Assembly (NCBI GenBank): GCA_019113985.1
Contig: DXGJ01000062.1
Span: forward strand, 1-64,000
Length of the DNA: 64,000 nucleotides
Origin: Candidatus Levilactobacillus faecigallinarum
GTDB lineage: Bacteria; Bacillota; Bacilli; Lactobacillales; Lactobacillaceae
Reading direction: 5' to 3'
Part shown: piece by piece, positions 20,123 through 29,935 of the stretch
Layout of the letters: each line of letters begins with the position of its first letter
Position numbering within the stretch: the stretch's first letter is position 1
Notes under the pieces: generated by a model
Seen by the model: the letters and a program-made list of their open reading frames with translations, nothing else
Told to the model about the DNA's origin: nothing
Database searches by the model: none
Position numbers and translations under genes: made by a program

Positions 20123-20320
20123 TCAAACTGAGTGCTGATTCAAAAGCGTCATAAACGGGACCGATGACCCCGTTGCCAATTGAATGATCCGTTGGGCAGT
20201 CTCGAAATCTTGCTTATCCATCAGAACCACATCCGTCGTTGCGTGCAGAACAACGGGATGGTGCGTGGTCGTGGCCAGCGTTGTGAGTTGGTCAACGTTA
20301 GGTGTTTTGCGTGTTGCCAT
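20123..20320 (-). CDS. Small Phd/YefM antitoxin-like protein
   Basis: HHPVVLHATTDVVLMDKQDFETAQRIIQLA resembles Phd/YefM; 16 bp upstream of the glycosyltransferase. Confidence 0.4.
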   Translation of the reverse strand: MATRKTPNVDQLTTLATTTHHPVVLHATTDVVLMDKQDFETAQRIIQLATGSSVPFMTLLNQHSV

Positions 20321-20595
20321 ATTACCGTCTTCCTTTCACTGGCCGCCGCGGGGTACCCGACGACCATCATCAATAAAGCCATCATAGTCTCATTCGTTGC
20401 GGGGGGCATTGACGATTCCCTAAATATTGTCTGACAAATTCTCAGAAAGGCCGTAGGTTAGTTTTCTGGCCGTGAAAAACGTTATTCGTGGACAAGCCGA
20501 CCACAAAGCTGAGGAAACTTTCATCCCGAAACTAAAATCCCCACGGTTGACATCATTTAAGATGAAAACCATAGGGACTCGTTCGGTAACTGTTT

Positions 20596-21210
20596 TTAAA
20601 GCCAGGCGACCGTCATGAGTTGCCGGCGATTCTGGGGATGTTGCACCTCATCGATCAAGGCCAGAGCCATGTCGGCATAGCTGATTGAGGAGTCGCCGTT
20701 TTGGTCATACAGTAGCACATCGTGGCCCACTTGATAGTGGCCCGTTGCGGGGCCGTCCGGCAAATAATTCATTGGTGGCGCCACGTAGGTCCAATCAAGG
20801 TCACTGTCCCGGAGCACCTGCCGGGCAATTTGGTGTTGCCGACTTGAGTGCCGCATGATTAGCGGCAGTTTATCCCCAACGGTCTTGGTGCGCGCTGTGT
20901 CGAGAAATAGGGTGGCCCCGGAGCCCACCACGATTAAACGTGTCGCCGTCCCCGTTAGGCACGCCACTAAATGCTGATTGACGCGGGAATAATCGCTCTT
21001 TTTCCCCGACGCAAAGGTACAAATGATGACATTAAAGGGGGCCAGATCCGTGGCGGTCAGGTCGAAAATGTCTTTTTCCACCGTGGTAACGGGCGCGGTG
21101 AGATGCGCCGCGTTGCGGACAATCGCCGTCACGTCCAGGTTTCGGTCCAATGCGACTTTCAGCACGGCTTGACCCGTTTTCCCGGTTGCCCCGATAATTC
21201 CTAATTTCAT
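20596..21210 (-). CDS. NAD(P)H-binding SDR family protein
   Basis: MKLGIIGATGKTGQAVLKVALDR; ATG at 21210. Confidence 0.85.
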   Translation of the reverse strand: MKLGIIGATGKTGQAVLKVALDRNLDVTAIVRNAAHLTAPVTTVEKDIFDLTATDLAPFNVIICTFASGKKSDYSRVNQHLVACLTGTATRLIVVGSGATLFLDTARTKTVGDKLPLIMRHSSRQHQIARQVLRDSDLDWTYVAPPMNYLPDGPATGHYQVGHDVLLYDQNGDSSISYADMALALIDEVQHPQNRRQLMTVAWL

Positions 21211-21425
21211 GTAAGCATCTCCTTGGTACTTAAACATAAATGGTCTTAACTGGCTTAAGCATAAAGGTTTAGTCCCCAATAAACAACAATCCACTCTTCA
21301 TCACTGGCACCGCTAATCTTTATCAGCCAAGAAGTTTACCGAAAAATCTTGATGGCGGGCCTGTTGACCATCCCAATAGTTTGCTATAGTGGAAATAAAG
21401 TGACAATTTCGGAGATGGTTAGCTT

Positions 21426-23051
21426 ATGGATTGGGAAGAAGCGTTCGAGCCGCAGATTTTGGACCGTGGCTACGATTATCAACGACGGGGACTGGTCCAG
21501 GACCTTCAGGTGGTGGGTGAGACCCTAACGGCGACGGTACTAGGCTCACAGGCCTACCGGGTCACTATCACGCTGGACGCCGGGGAGATGACCGCGGCCG
21601 CGTGTGATTGCCCCTACGCCCTGGAGCACGCCACCTGTAAACACATGGCGGCCGTGCTCTTTGCCTGGGACCAGCAGGATGGTCACATCGACCAGACGCC
21701 GGACCTCACCGCGCTGGTGAACCAGGCCAGCCCCGAACAACTCTGCCAGCTTGTCACGACGGCGCTAACCCGCGAACCATCGTTGATTAACGCGTTTAAA
21801 CAGATTGTCGCACCAGAAGTCATCAGTTCGGACCTGACGGCCTGCCAAGCCGCGGTGGACGCCATTTTTGACCGTTACACGGATGACGCTGATTTTATCG
21901 ACTATGAGGCGGCCAAGGGCTTTGCGGATGGCCTTCTGATTTTCCTGCAAGATGACCTGCAGACCTTGATTGACGCCGGACGGGTAGATACGGTTTTGCA
22001 AGTGCTGATGAATCTCTTTATGGCCCTTGATCGGGTCGATATCGATGATTCGGATGGCGAGCTCATTGCGCTATTCGACCAGTGCACGGACAACTGGGAA
22101 CAAATCATGGAACAGGCGACCCTGCCACAAAAGACCCGGGTCTTTACCTGGTTACAAGACCAGCTCTCCCGGCCGTTAGACACCGTCGGCGATAGCCTGG
22201 AGGACCTTCTGTTTAACGACTTCACGGAGCCAGCGTTCCTAACCGCGAAATTAACGTTAACGGCGCAACGCTTTCAAACTGCCAAACGGCAACGGAACGA
22301 CTGGGAGATGGACCACTGGGCCGGACGCCACTTGCGGGTCATGGATCAGGCTGGCGTTGCCCCGGAAAAAATTAAGGCCTTTTGTCAGGCTAATCTCAGC
22401 CTTAACCAGGTTCGGCAGTTTTATGTGACCTTTTGTATCCAGCATCAAGACTATCCGACTGCCATTCAACTACTAAAAACGGGCAAGCAGGTGCGTGATA
22501 ATTTTGATGGCCGCGTGATCCGCTATAGTCGGCAGTTGAAGGACTTGTATCAGCAACTGGGACAGACGGCCAACTACCAGCACGAACTCTGGCAACTGGT
22601 CACCCGCTACCAGCCGGCGGACTACGCTTTATTTCTCGAACTGAAGGGGCAATCCGACCCGCAGGCGTGGCCGGAAGAACGCGACCGCTTCTTTAAGATC
22701 GCGGTTAAGACGGCTTCAGCGGCGAATCTAGAGAGGCTCTACGCGGAAGAGGAACTCTATCCACGCTTACTCGAAGCCGTGTTAGCCGAGGACGGCCTCG
22801 AGGGGATTCGGACCTATGCGACCATTTTGCGACCGCGATATGCCCGACCGGTCCTGAAGAAGTATCAACGGACGTTGCAAGACCTCGCGGTTCCCGTGAC
22901 TGACCGAAAGCATTACCAGCACCTGGTAACGCTCCTACGTGAAATGGCCAGTTATCCCATGGGCCAGCTCATGGCCGAGGACTTGGTCAGCCAATGGCGC
23001 CAACAGTATCCGCGCCGGCGGGCGATGTTGGATGAGCTGTCACGGTTTTAG
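21426..23051 (+). CDS. SWIM zinc finger family protein
   Basis: AAACDCPYALEHATCKHMAAVLFAW (CxCx...CxH SWIM). Confidence 0.85.
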   Translation: MDWEEAFEPQILDRGYDYQRRGLVQDLQVVGETLTATVLGSQAYRVTITLDAGEMTAAACDCPYALEHATCKHMAAVLFAWDQQDGHIDQTPDLTALVNQASPEQLCQLVTTALTREPSLINAFKQIVAPEVISSDLTACQAAVDAIFDRYTDDADFIDYEAAKGFADGLLIFLQDDLQTLIDAGRVDTVLQVLMNLFMALDRVDIDDSDGELIALFDQCTDNWEQIMEQATLPQKTRVFTWLQDQLSRPLDTVGDSLEDLLFNDFTEPAFLTAKLTLTAQRFQTAKRQRNDWEMDHWAGRHLRVMDQAGVAPEKIKAFCQANLSLNQVRQFYVTFCIQHQDYPTAIQLLKTGKQVRDNFDGRVIRYSRQLKDLYQQLGQTANYQHELWQLVTRYQPADYALFLELKGQSDPQAWPEERDRFFKIAVKTASAANLERLYAEEELYPRLLEAVLAEDGLEGIRTYATILRPRYARPVLKKYQRTLQDLAVPVTDRKHYQHLVTLLREMASYPMGQLMAEDLVSQWRQQYPRRRAMLDELSRF

Positions 23052-23130
23052 TAAATCTTTTACGACTTCAAAACAGCCTGGTAAAATATTCAGTAAAATT
23101 AACGATGGTTTCATTAGGGGGGAAAAGACT

Positions 23131-23544
23131 ATGCCACAAGTGACACCCAAGTTTTACATTTCATCGCGCCTCAAGAATCGTGAGCAGGTGCGCATCGTGG
23201 CAAACCAGTTAACAGCCAACGGATGGCAGCAAACCTGTGATTGGACCACGTTTCCACCCGCAATGGGCAATACGCCCGCTGGCTTACGGGCCATCAGTGA
23301 ACAGGAAGTTGCCGGTCTTCAATCTGCTGATGTACTTATCATCTTGACGCCACAAGGGCGGGGGACGCACACCGAACTGGGGCTGGCCCTTGCCCTGGGG
23401 AAAACGATTTATCTCTACCACCCAGACACAACCTACTTTCAGCCCAACAAAGACACCTGTGCTTTCTACTGGTTACCACAAGTACATCAGTTAACCGGCA
23501 GTCTAGCAGCCGCCATCGTCGTTATTCTGCGAGAAAATTCTTAG
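23131..23544 (+). CDS. Nucleoside 2-deoxyribosyltransferase-like protein
   Basis: FYISSRLKNREQVRIVANQL; ADVLIILTPQGRGTHTELGLALALGKTIYLY. Confidence 0.75.
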   Translation: MPQVTPKFYISSRLKNREQVRIVANQLTANGWQQTCDWTTFPPAMGNTPAGLRAISEQEVAGLQSADVLIILTPQGRGTHTELGLALALGKTIYLYHPDTTYFQPNKDTCAFYWLPQVHQLTGSLAAAIVVILRENS

Positions 23545-24057
23545 CACAATCAGTCCAGCCATCAGGACTTTCACCTGGTGGCTGCTCTTTTTACAAAAAA
23601 TTACTAATTTGAAGGCCGTCCCTTGTTCGGCGTATTGTTTAATCAGCCGGCGCACACCAATGGCGATACCCAATTTCTGCTTCATCCCCAACGAATAGCC
23701 CTTCGCCGGCGCATCAATGTAGGCGGTCATCTTTAGCGTCTTGACCAAGGTCCTGGGGGTCACGTGAATAGAGGGTCAAGTTCTGGCGTCCCGTTAGAAA
23801 GGGGTAGATTGCGGGTGCTCAATCAAGGCGCCCACGTTCGTCAGGGCGGCATGGTTCGTTTCCGTGACCGGTACCTGGTCGACCAGAATGTCGCCGGTAA
23901 ACTTGGTGAGCCCCAGGATGGTTTTCATGATGGTGGTCTTATCGGCACCGTTCGGTCCAACCAGTCCCACGATATCGCCCGCTTCAAGGTCGAAGGTGGC
24001 TTGTTTGATAATTTGTTTGTGTTTGATGAAGGTGTTGACGTTCCGTAACCTTAGCAT
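23503..24057 (-). pseudogene. Decayed ABC transporter ATP-binding protein (bacitracin-export type)
   Basis: N-terminal fragment with GPNGADKTTIMKTILGL and separate out-of-frame C-part AKGYSLGMKQKLGIAIG. Confidence 0.8.
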
Positions 24058-24488
24058 GCAAATCTCCTCCCAACTCGAACCCGTTAGTGGTGGTCCGTTT
24101 ACCCTTAATCTCGGCCATTTGGTGCTTACTTACAAGCAACCAAAGACGGATATTCCGCAAAAGGAAAGCAATAAGCACGCAACTACGCGTGACGCAACCC
24201 GGGATAAACACTGTCTTGGCAGCATTCTAGCGGGTTGCGTTATTAAAACACAGGATGAACTCAGTCACAGCTAAACGACGACGCCAAATTACTAATTTAT
24301 TCTCTAATAGGTCGTCGATATAAAAAAAGTCACCTTTCTATCCTGATTAAGTCGCGTCGTAAACCAATGCCCTTTCCGCTAAGCGGTGTACTTTAGCCCT
24401 AATCTTGAATAATTTCCGGCCGCACCACAGATAATCTGCTTGTTCGGTTTGAGCCGGTGGGTGGCCAGCTTAGATTGGAGTCCTAAGT

Positions 24489-26195
24489 ATGGAAGTAGCT
24501 GCACCGAGATTCAAAACCATGATTGGTGTTGCCCAGTTAATCACCGTCCTGTCGAGTGCCGTGGGTGTCGCCATCCCGTTAGTTCTTAAGCAGGCCATCG
24601 ACGGTCGCCAAACGACCGGGTTTCGCATGGAACTGGCCCTATTAGTCCTCTTTCTGGTTCAGGCCATCATGGAGTCGACCGGGTCGTTCCTGATGGCCCG
24701 CGCGGGGGAGGCCCAGGTATTAGCGACCCGCTCGCGGATCACCCATCATCTCTTGTTTGCCAACAAGTCGTTCTTCGACCATCAGGTGGGCGACGACCTG
24801 GCCTCACACATCGTGGCCGACACCAACACCATCCGCGAGTTCTTAACACAAAACGTCACGCTCTTCGTCGCCGGTATCGTGACCATCGTGGGCTCGGTGA
24901 CCGCGCTGATTATCCTGGACTGGCGGCTCAGCCTGGTCATGATTGCCGCCTTACCACTGGCAGTGCTTGTAATCACACCGATTTCAAACGTAAGCGAGAA
25001 GTACGCCAAGCTGATGCAAGACGGTGTTGCCCAGGCCACCAGTGGCTTGGCGGAGTCGTTTCGGACCATCGAGCTGGTCAAGGCCAACACGGCCGAGGCG
25101 ACGACTAACCGCCGGCTAGACCACAACTTCAAGCGGCTCTACCGACTTTCCCTCCGAACCGACCTGATGGACGCCATCTCGTCACCCACGGTCTTGTTAC
25201 TCCTGTTCGGCGCCGTCGCGGTGATCTTCCTTTACGGCGGGCAACGGGTCGCGGCCGGCACGCTCTCCGTGGGGACCCTGATGTCCTTCCTGGTCTACGT
25301 TTTTCAACTGTTGAATCCGCTAGGGGGCCTGTCCACGTTCTTCGCCAGCTACGCTCGCATGAAGGGGGCCACGGCCAAGCTGAATACCCTGGAAAATGTC
25401 GCGGTGGAGGATACCGGTGGGGACGCCCAGCTCACACCGGGACCCTTGGCTTTTCGAGACGTCACCTTCAGCTACGACGGCCAACGGCCCATTTTAAATG
25501 ACGTGACCCTCAACATCCCCCTGAACAAAAAGGTCGCCATCGTGGGTCCCTCCGGTGGAGGCAAGTCCACGATTGTTGATCTGATCGAACGCTTTTATCC
25601 GGTCAACACCGGGACCATCGCCTACGATGACCGCAACGTCACGGCTTATAATTTAACCAAGTGGCGCCAGGCGTTTGCCCTGGTCAGCCAGGACAACAAC
25701 ATCATCGCGGGCACCATTCGGGATAACCTGACGTTTGGTCTGGAGCGGTCGGTCACCGATGATGCGTTGAAAACGGCGCTAAACCAGGCCGGACTCTTAG
25801 CCGAAGTAACCGCCTTTCCGGATGGTCTGAACACGGACGTCGGGGAGAACGGCACGCTCCTGTCCGGGGGGCAGAAGCAACGCATTCAGATTGCCCGGGC
25901 CTACCTCAAGAATGCCCGGTACATTATTTTCGACGAGGCCACGGCTAACCTGGACGCGGATGCCGAGCACCAGGTATCAGTCAGTCTCAATCAGCTTCTG
26001 ACCAACCGGACCGCCATTATCGTGGCCCACCGACTCTCGACCATCGTTGACGCCGATATCATCTACTTCCTAGAGAATCACCACATCACCGGTTGCGGGA
26101 CCCATGACCAGCTGATGGCGACCCACGCGACTTACCGCCGCTTCGTTAACGAACAGATTATTCACGTTCAGAAGCAGGCGAAAGAAACCCCATAA
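24489..26195 (+). CDS. ABC transporter, fused permease and ATP-binding domains (multidrug type)
   Basis: VAIVGPSGGGKSTIVDLIERFYP; LLSGGQKQRIQIARAYLKNARYIIFDEATANLD. Confidence 0.9.
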   Translation: MEVAAPRFKTMIGVAQLITVLSSAVGVAIPLVLKQAIDGRQTTGFRMELALLVLFLVQAIMESTGSFLMARAGEAQVLATRSRITHHLLFANKSFFDHQVGDDLASHIVADTNTIREFLTQNVTLFVAGIVTIVGSVTALIILDWRLSLVMIAALPLAVLVITPISNVSEKYAKLMQDGVAQATSGLAESFRTIELVKANTAEATTNRRLDHNFKRLYRLSLRTDLMDAISSPTVLLLLFGAVAVIFLYGGQRVAAGTLSVGTLMSFLVYVFQLLNPLGGLSTFFASYARMKGATAKLNTLENVAVEDTGGDAQLTPGPLAFRDVTFSYDGQRPILNDVTLNIPLNKKVAIVGPSGGGKSTIVDLIERFYPVNTGTIAYDDRNVTAYNLTKWRQAFALVSQDNNIIAGTIRDNLTFGLERSVTDDALKTALNQAGLLAEVTAFPDGLNTDVGENGTLLSGGQKQRIQIARAYLKNARYIIFDEATANLDADAEHQVSVSLNQLLTNRTAIIVAHRLSTIVDADIIYFLENHHITGCGTHDQLMATHATYRRFVNEQIIHVQKQAKETP

Positions 26196-26201
26196 CGACC
26201 G

Positions 26202-26247
26202 TAAAACACCCGTTTAGACTGGTAGGTGGTCTAAGCGGGTGTTTTTT
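26202..26247. terminator. Rho-independent terminator
   Basis: AAAACACCCGTTTAGAC ... GTCTAAGCGGGTGTTTT. Confidence 0.85.
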
Positions 26248-26332
26248 GGTCGCGGCCGGTTGACTTGGAGTGGGGTTTAAGTCGTATCATAACCAGGAAT
26301 ACATGATAAAACTTATGGAAAGGATTGACGAC

Positions 26333-26896
26333 ATGCCAAGTGAATTAGAAAAGTTAGAGAACGGGGACTGGTACCATTTCTTGGACCCGGCCGTTGCGGC
26401 ACGGAAGGCCCGGGCGGCCCAACTCTGTCAGGAGTTTAACGCGATTCCGGCGACCGACCCGGCGGCCCAGACCGCCAAAATCAAGGAAATCTTCGGGTCC
26501 ACGGGGAAAAACGTCTCGGTGCAGGCGACCTTCAACTGCGACAATGGGGCCAACATTCACGTCGGCGAGGATTTTCTCAGTAACTACAACCTGACGATTC
26601 TCGACATCGCCCCCGTCACGATCGGAAATCACGTGATGATTGGCCCCAGCGTGGGCATCTACACGGTCAATCACCCCATGACCGCGGCGGGGCGCCGCGA
26701 TTATCTGGCTAAGGCCAGTCCCATCACCATCGGTAACGACGTCTGGATTGGTGGTAACGTCACGATTCTGCCCGGCGTTACGGTCGGTAATAATGTGGTG
26801 ATTGCCGCGGGCGCCGTGGTGACCAAGGACGTGCCGGCAAACGTGTTGGTCGGTGGGGTCCCCGCTAAGGTGATCAAGCCGCTCGAACAAGCCTAA
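26333..26896 (+). CDS. Maltose/galactoside O-acetyltransferase family (LbH hexapeptide)
   Basis: MSPSELEKL-like start, [53 protein letters not shown]. Confidence 0.88.
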   Translation: MPSELEKLENGDWYHFLDPAVAARKARAAQLCQEFNAIPATDPAAQTAKIKEIFGSTGKNVSVQATFNCDNGANIHVGEDFLSNYNLTILDIAPVTIGNHVMIGPSVGIYTVNHPMTAAGRRDYLAKASPITIGNDVWIGGNVTILPGVTVGNNVVIAAGAVVTKDVPANVLVGGVPAKVIKPLEQA

Positions 26897-27076
26897 ATAC
26901 AAAAGGTAACGTCCTGACCCGTGTTCTGGTGAGGACGTTACCTTTTGTTCCAAGTATGGTTTGTCCCGTCGCTAAACAAAAGCCGGGGTGACCGGCACTC
27001 GTGATTGACATTTTTATCGAGGAACTCTAGATTGTGAGCATATAATTGTCAGGCCTAACCGAAGGGGGAGAATCCC

Positions 27077-27829
27077 GTGAAAAAATATCTCATGCAAGTG
27101 GTCATTTATACTCGGTATTTCATCAAGGTGGCGCTGGACAACCCGGGCGTGCTGATTTATACGTTAGCCTTGCCCGTCTTTTTCCTGGTGTTGAACGCCC
27201 AGAAGCACCTGTTTCAGCACCTGACCACGGGACAATTCATCAACGACATCGTGCCGTTTATCGTGTGGATCGTCGTCTCCAATGCGTTGATGGCGATTGG
27301 CGACGTGGGGGCGCTACGGGAACAGGGGTACCTGAAGCAGTACAAAACACTGGTGGTCAATCCGTCCGTGTTGTTGGTCAGCAAGTTTCTCGTGGCCCTC
27401 ATCACGCTGTTCCTGACGACGGGGCTGGTGGGGCTGACCTGCAGTCTCCTCTTTCGGTTGGCCCCCGTGACCACGCTGCTCCAAATCTGGGGAATGCTAC
27501 TGCTCACGTTCATCCCGTCAATCTGCCTTGGGTTGCCGATTTTGGCCTTCACGATGCGCTTCCAGACGCTCAATACCGTGGTCAACGCAGTTCTGATGGT
27601 GGTCATGTTTGGGTCACTGGGCATCAGTGCGCTGCTGAACCCGGCGGTCACCAATCTATTCGTCAATATTATCAGTCCCGTCTACTTCGACATGAACGTT
27701 TACGCCCTGGTGGCGACCGGGAACTTCGGACAATTTGGTATGAGTTACCTGGTGATTACCCTGGGCTGGGTTCTGATTGGCTTGTGGAGTTACCGTCACC
27801 TGAAGCTCTTGCCAATGGAGGGGATGTAA
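27077..27829 (+). CDS. ABC-2 type transporter permease
   Basis: Six-TM pattern, followed by ATPase gene. Confidence 0.8.
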   Translation: MKKYLMQVVIYTRYFIKVALDNPGVLIYTLALPVFFLVLNAQKHLFQHLTTGQFINDIVPFIVWIVVSNALMAIGDVGALREQGYLKQYKTLVVNPSVLLVSKFLVALITLFLTTGLVGLTCSLLFRLAPVTTLLQIWGMLLLTFIPSICLGLPILAFTMRFQTLNTVVNAVLMVVMFGSLGISALLNPAVTNLFVNIISPVYFDMNVYALVATGNFGQFGMSYLVITLGWVLIGLWSYRHLKLLPMEGM

Positions 27830-27831
27830 GC

Positions 27832-28506
27832 ATGCACATCAATCACCTGAGTTACACTTTTCCCAAGGCGCATCAGCCGTTTTTCGACCAGGTCAGTTTT
27901 GACCTGGTCAGCCCGGGCATCAACTTCTTAATCGGGCACAACGGGGCGGGCAAAACCACGCTGGCCGATATCTTGACGGGGCTGCGGTCGGCATCGGGGA
28001 CGGATAAATTGCCCACGGACGCGATTTACCTGAATCAAAGCTTACCGATGCTGTCTTCGATTCGCGTGCGGGATGTCGCCCAACTAGTTCTGGGCATCGA
28101 GACCGGGCAAACGCACTTATCGCTAGCTGACCTGACCCGGCGCGTCGATGTCGCCACCAGCGCCTACCTGACGCCCATCTGGGACCAACACTACCGTGAA
28201 CTTTCGGGGGGCCAGCGGAAACTGGTGCAACTCTTACTGTTCCTGCAGGTCGACCGGTCGCTGGTGGTCTTAGACGAACCCACGGCGGCCGTGGACCGGG
28301 AGAACGTCAAGCTGCTCTTCTCGGTGATGGCGGCGCATCCCCAGCGGACCTACCTGATGATTACCCACGACGTCCGTGATATTCGGGCGTTTACCGATTA
28401 CCAGGTGCTGTGGCTCCGTGACCGGCAGATTACCGGCATGACGCCGACCGAATTTCTGGAGAATAGTACGAACGCCGATTTTTTGACGGCATTTCAAGAG
28501 ATTTAG
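27832..28506 (+). CDS. ABC transporter ATP-binding protein
   Basis: INFLIGHNGAGKTTLADILTGL; ELSGGQRKLVQLLLFLQVDRSLVVLDEPTAAVD. Confidence 0.88.
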   Translation: MHINHLSYTFPKAHQPFFDQVSFDLVSPGINFLIGHNGAGKTTLADILTGLRSASGTDKLPTDAIYLNQSLPMLSSIRVRDVAQLVLGIETGQTHLSLADLTRRVDVATSAYLTPIWDQHYRELSGGQRKLVQLLLFLQVDRSLVVLDEPTAAVDRENVKLLFSVMAAHPQRTYLMITHDVRDIRAFTDYQVLWLRDRQITGMTPTEFLENSTNADFLTAFQEI

Positions 28507-28606
28507 TCAAAAAGGCCTTAGTCGGACTGGGTTGATGCCAGCTCGGCTAAGGCTTTTTCGCGGCGCTTAGACCCCATCAAATAGCGGTACAGAGCGTCCT
28601 CAATGA

Positions 28607-28742
28607 TTAATTTTTAGTACGCAACTGCCATCGGTGCTCAGCACGTTTATAGACTTTTTCATCTTCGCGCTTACCAATAGCAATAATTTCAATAATATCG
28701 ATTGTTTGCTTGCTCTGGGTAAATACGATTCGCAAACCCGCT
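28607..28742 (-). pseudogene. C-terminal relic of RelE/ParE-type toxin
   Basis: GLRIVFTQSKQTIDIIEIIAIGKREDEKVYKRAEHRWQLRTKN*; no N-terminus or start. Confidence 0.65.
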
Positions 28743-28890
28743 TGTCGTTATTTTATTTTGCGACAACCGGCCAAAAGAAGTCTTTTAAAAGACTTTAATC
28801 TTGCTATTAATCAAGTCCTGCAAACGCTTAAACATAAAAACACCCGTACCAGGTTGATAACAATCAACCTAGGACGGGTGTTAGTGGCTA

Positions 28891-29700
28891 CTACCGCATA
28901 ATCAGAATCAAATGACCGTTCAACGTCTTTTGTGAGAGTTTCCCCGAAAGTGGGGACCATAACGCGTATTGGGTGGCGTGATGGGCTTGCAGTTGTTGCT
29001 CAACGTAGGTCGCCATCGAAAGGGCCAGCTGGCCGTTCCCCGTAGCCTCTAGTTGCTGGTTACCATTCTTAGGGTCAATCCAGTGGGTGATATTAGGGAG
29101 CTTGTCCAGTGATGTGGCGCTTAGCTGACTTAGTTGAAGTCCCTTGGGATGCTCAATTTTAAACGCGTCGGCTAGGGGCAGCGTTTGGGGCGTCAAATCG
29201 TTAGACCAGTAGTAGTCCATAATCATCGCCAATGGGCTACTATAAACGTACCCGTCATCTTGAAGCTTGGTTCGAACGACCCGGTCGAACTGATTCTGTT
29301 GGTTATAGGTCACGGGCGAGGACAGGTGCAAGCCATCGGATGCCGGTGCGGCCTGTTTCGTGGCCGTTCCCGGTGCCAAGAAGCCGTGCCAGATCCAGCC
29401 ACCGACTTGGTGTCGCTGATTGGTCACGTAGACGTATTCGGCGTGTTTATTCTTATGGGATAAGATGACCGAATAGGTGGCGTACCAGGTGGTGTGGGGG
29501 TAGTTCTTGATGTTGTGGTACTTGCGGGTGTGTTGCCAGTTCATCAGGTAGTGCGTGGCCGAACTACGGTTATGGTAGGCCTGGGGAAAGACGAGGGCCC
29601 CGCCACTAATCCAGGTGTAGCTACTAGCGGATGCCGTCGTGATGCCCATTAGACTGGCGAGAACGGCGACAGCTAAACTCAAGCGAAATTTGTGAAACAC
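28891..29700 (-). CDS. Hypothetical secreted protein
   Basis: Signal peptide MFHKFRLSLAVAVLASLMGITTASAS. Confidence 0.75.
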   Translation of the reverse strand: MFHKFRLSLAVAVLASLMGITTASASSYTWISGGALVFPQAYHNRSSATHYLMNWQHTRKYHNIKNYPHTTWYATYSVILSHKNKHAEYVYVTNQRHQVGGWIWHGFLAPGTATKQAAPASDGLHLSSPVTYNQQNQFDRVVRTKLQDDGYVYSSPLAMIMDYYWSNDLTPQTLPLADAFKIEHPKGLQLSQLSATSLDKLPNITHWIDPKNGNQQLEATGNGQLALSMATYVEQQLQAHHATQYALWSPLSGKLSQKTLNGHLILIMR

Positions 29701-29935
29701 AGTGATCTCCTCCTCAACGTGGTAGCGGATAACCCCGGTGTTTGTGACCGCTACCTAGGTTTATCATACACGTTTACAAAGAGGATGGGATGAGAAAAAT
29801 AAGTTTCTCTAAGCTGGAACTATCTTTGCTGCCAACAATTACCGTTAATGTAAAAGTTATGTACAGATCATGTAAATATCCTTGTTCGGTTAAATTTCCT
29901 TTGTTAAGTTTAAGCTAATTGGGAAGTGATTACTC

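Noticed and set aside
27046-28506. Single 486-aa ORF covering both ABC genes
   Set aside because: Its first ~260 codons are out of frame with the clear ABC-2 permease (27077-27829). Only the part from ATG 27832 is a real ATPase gene.
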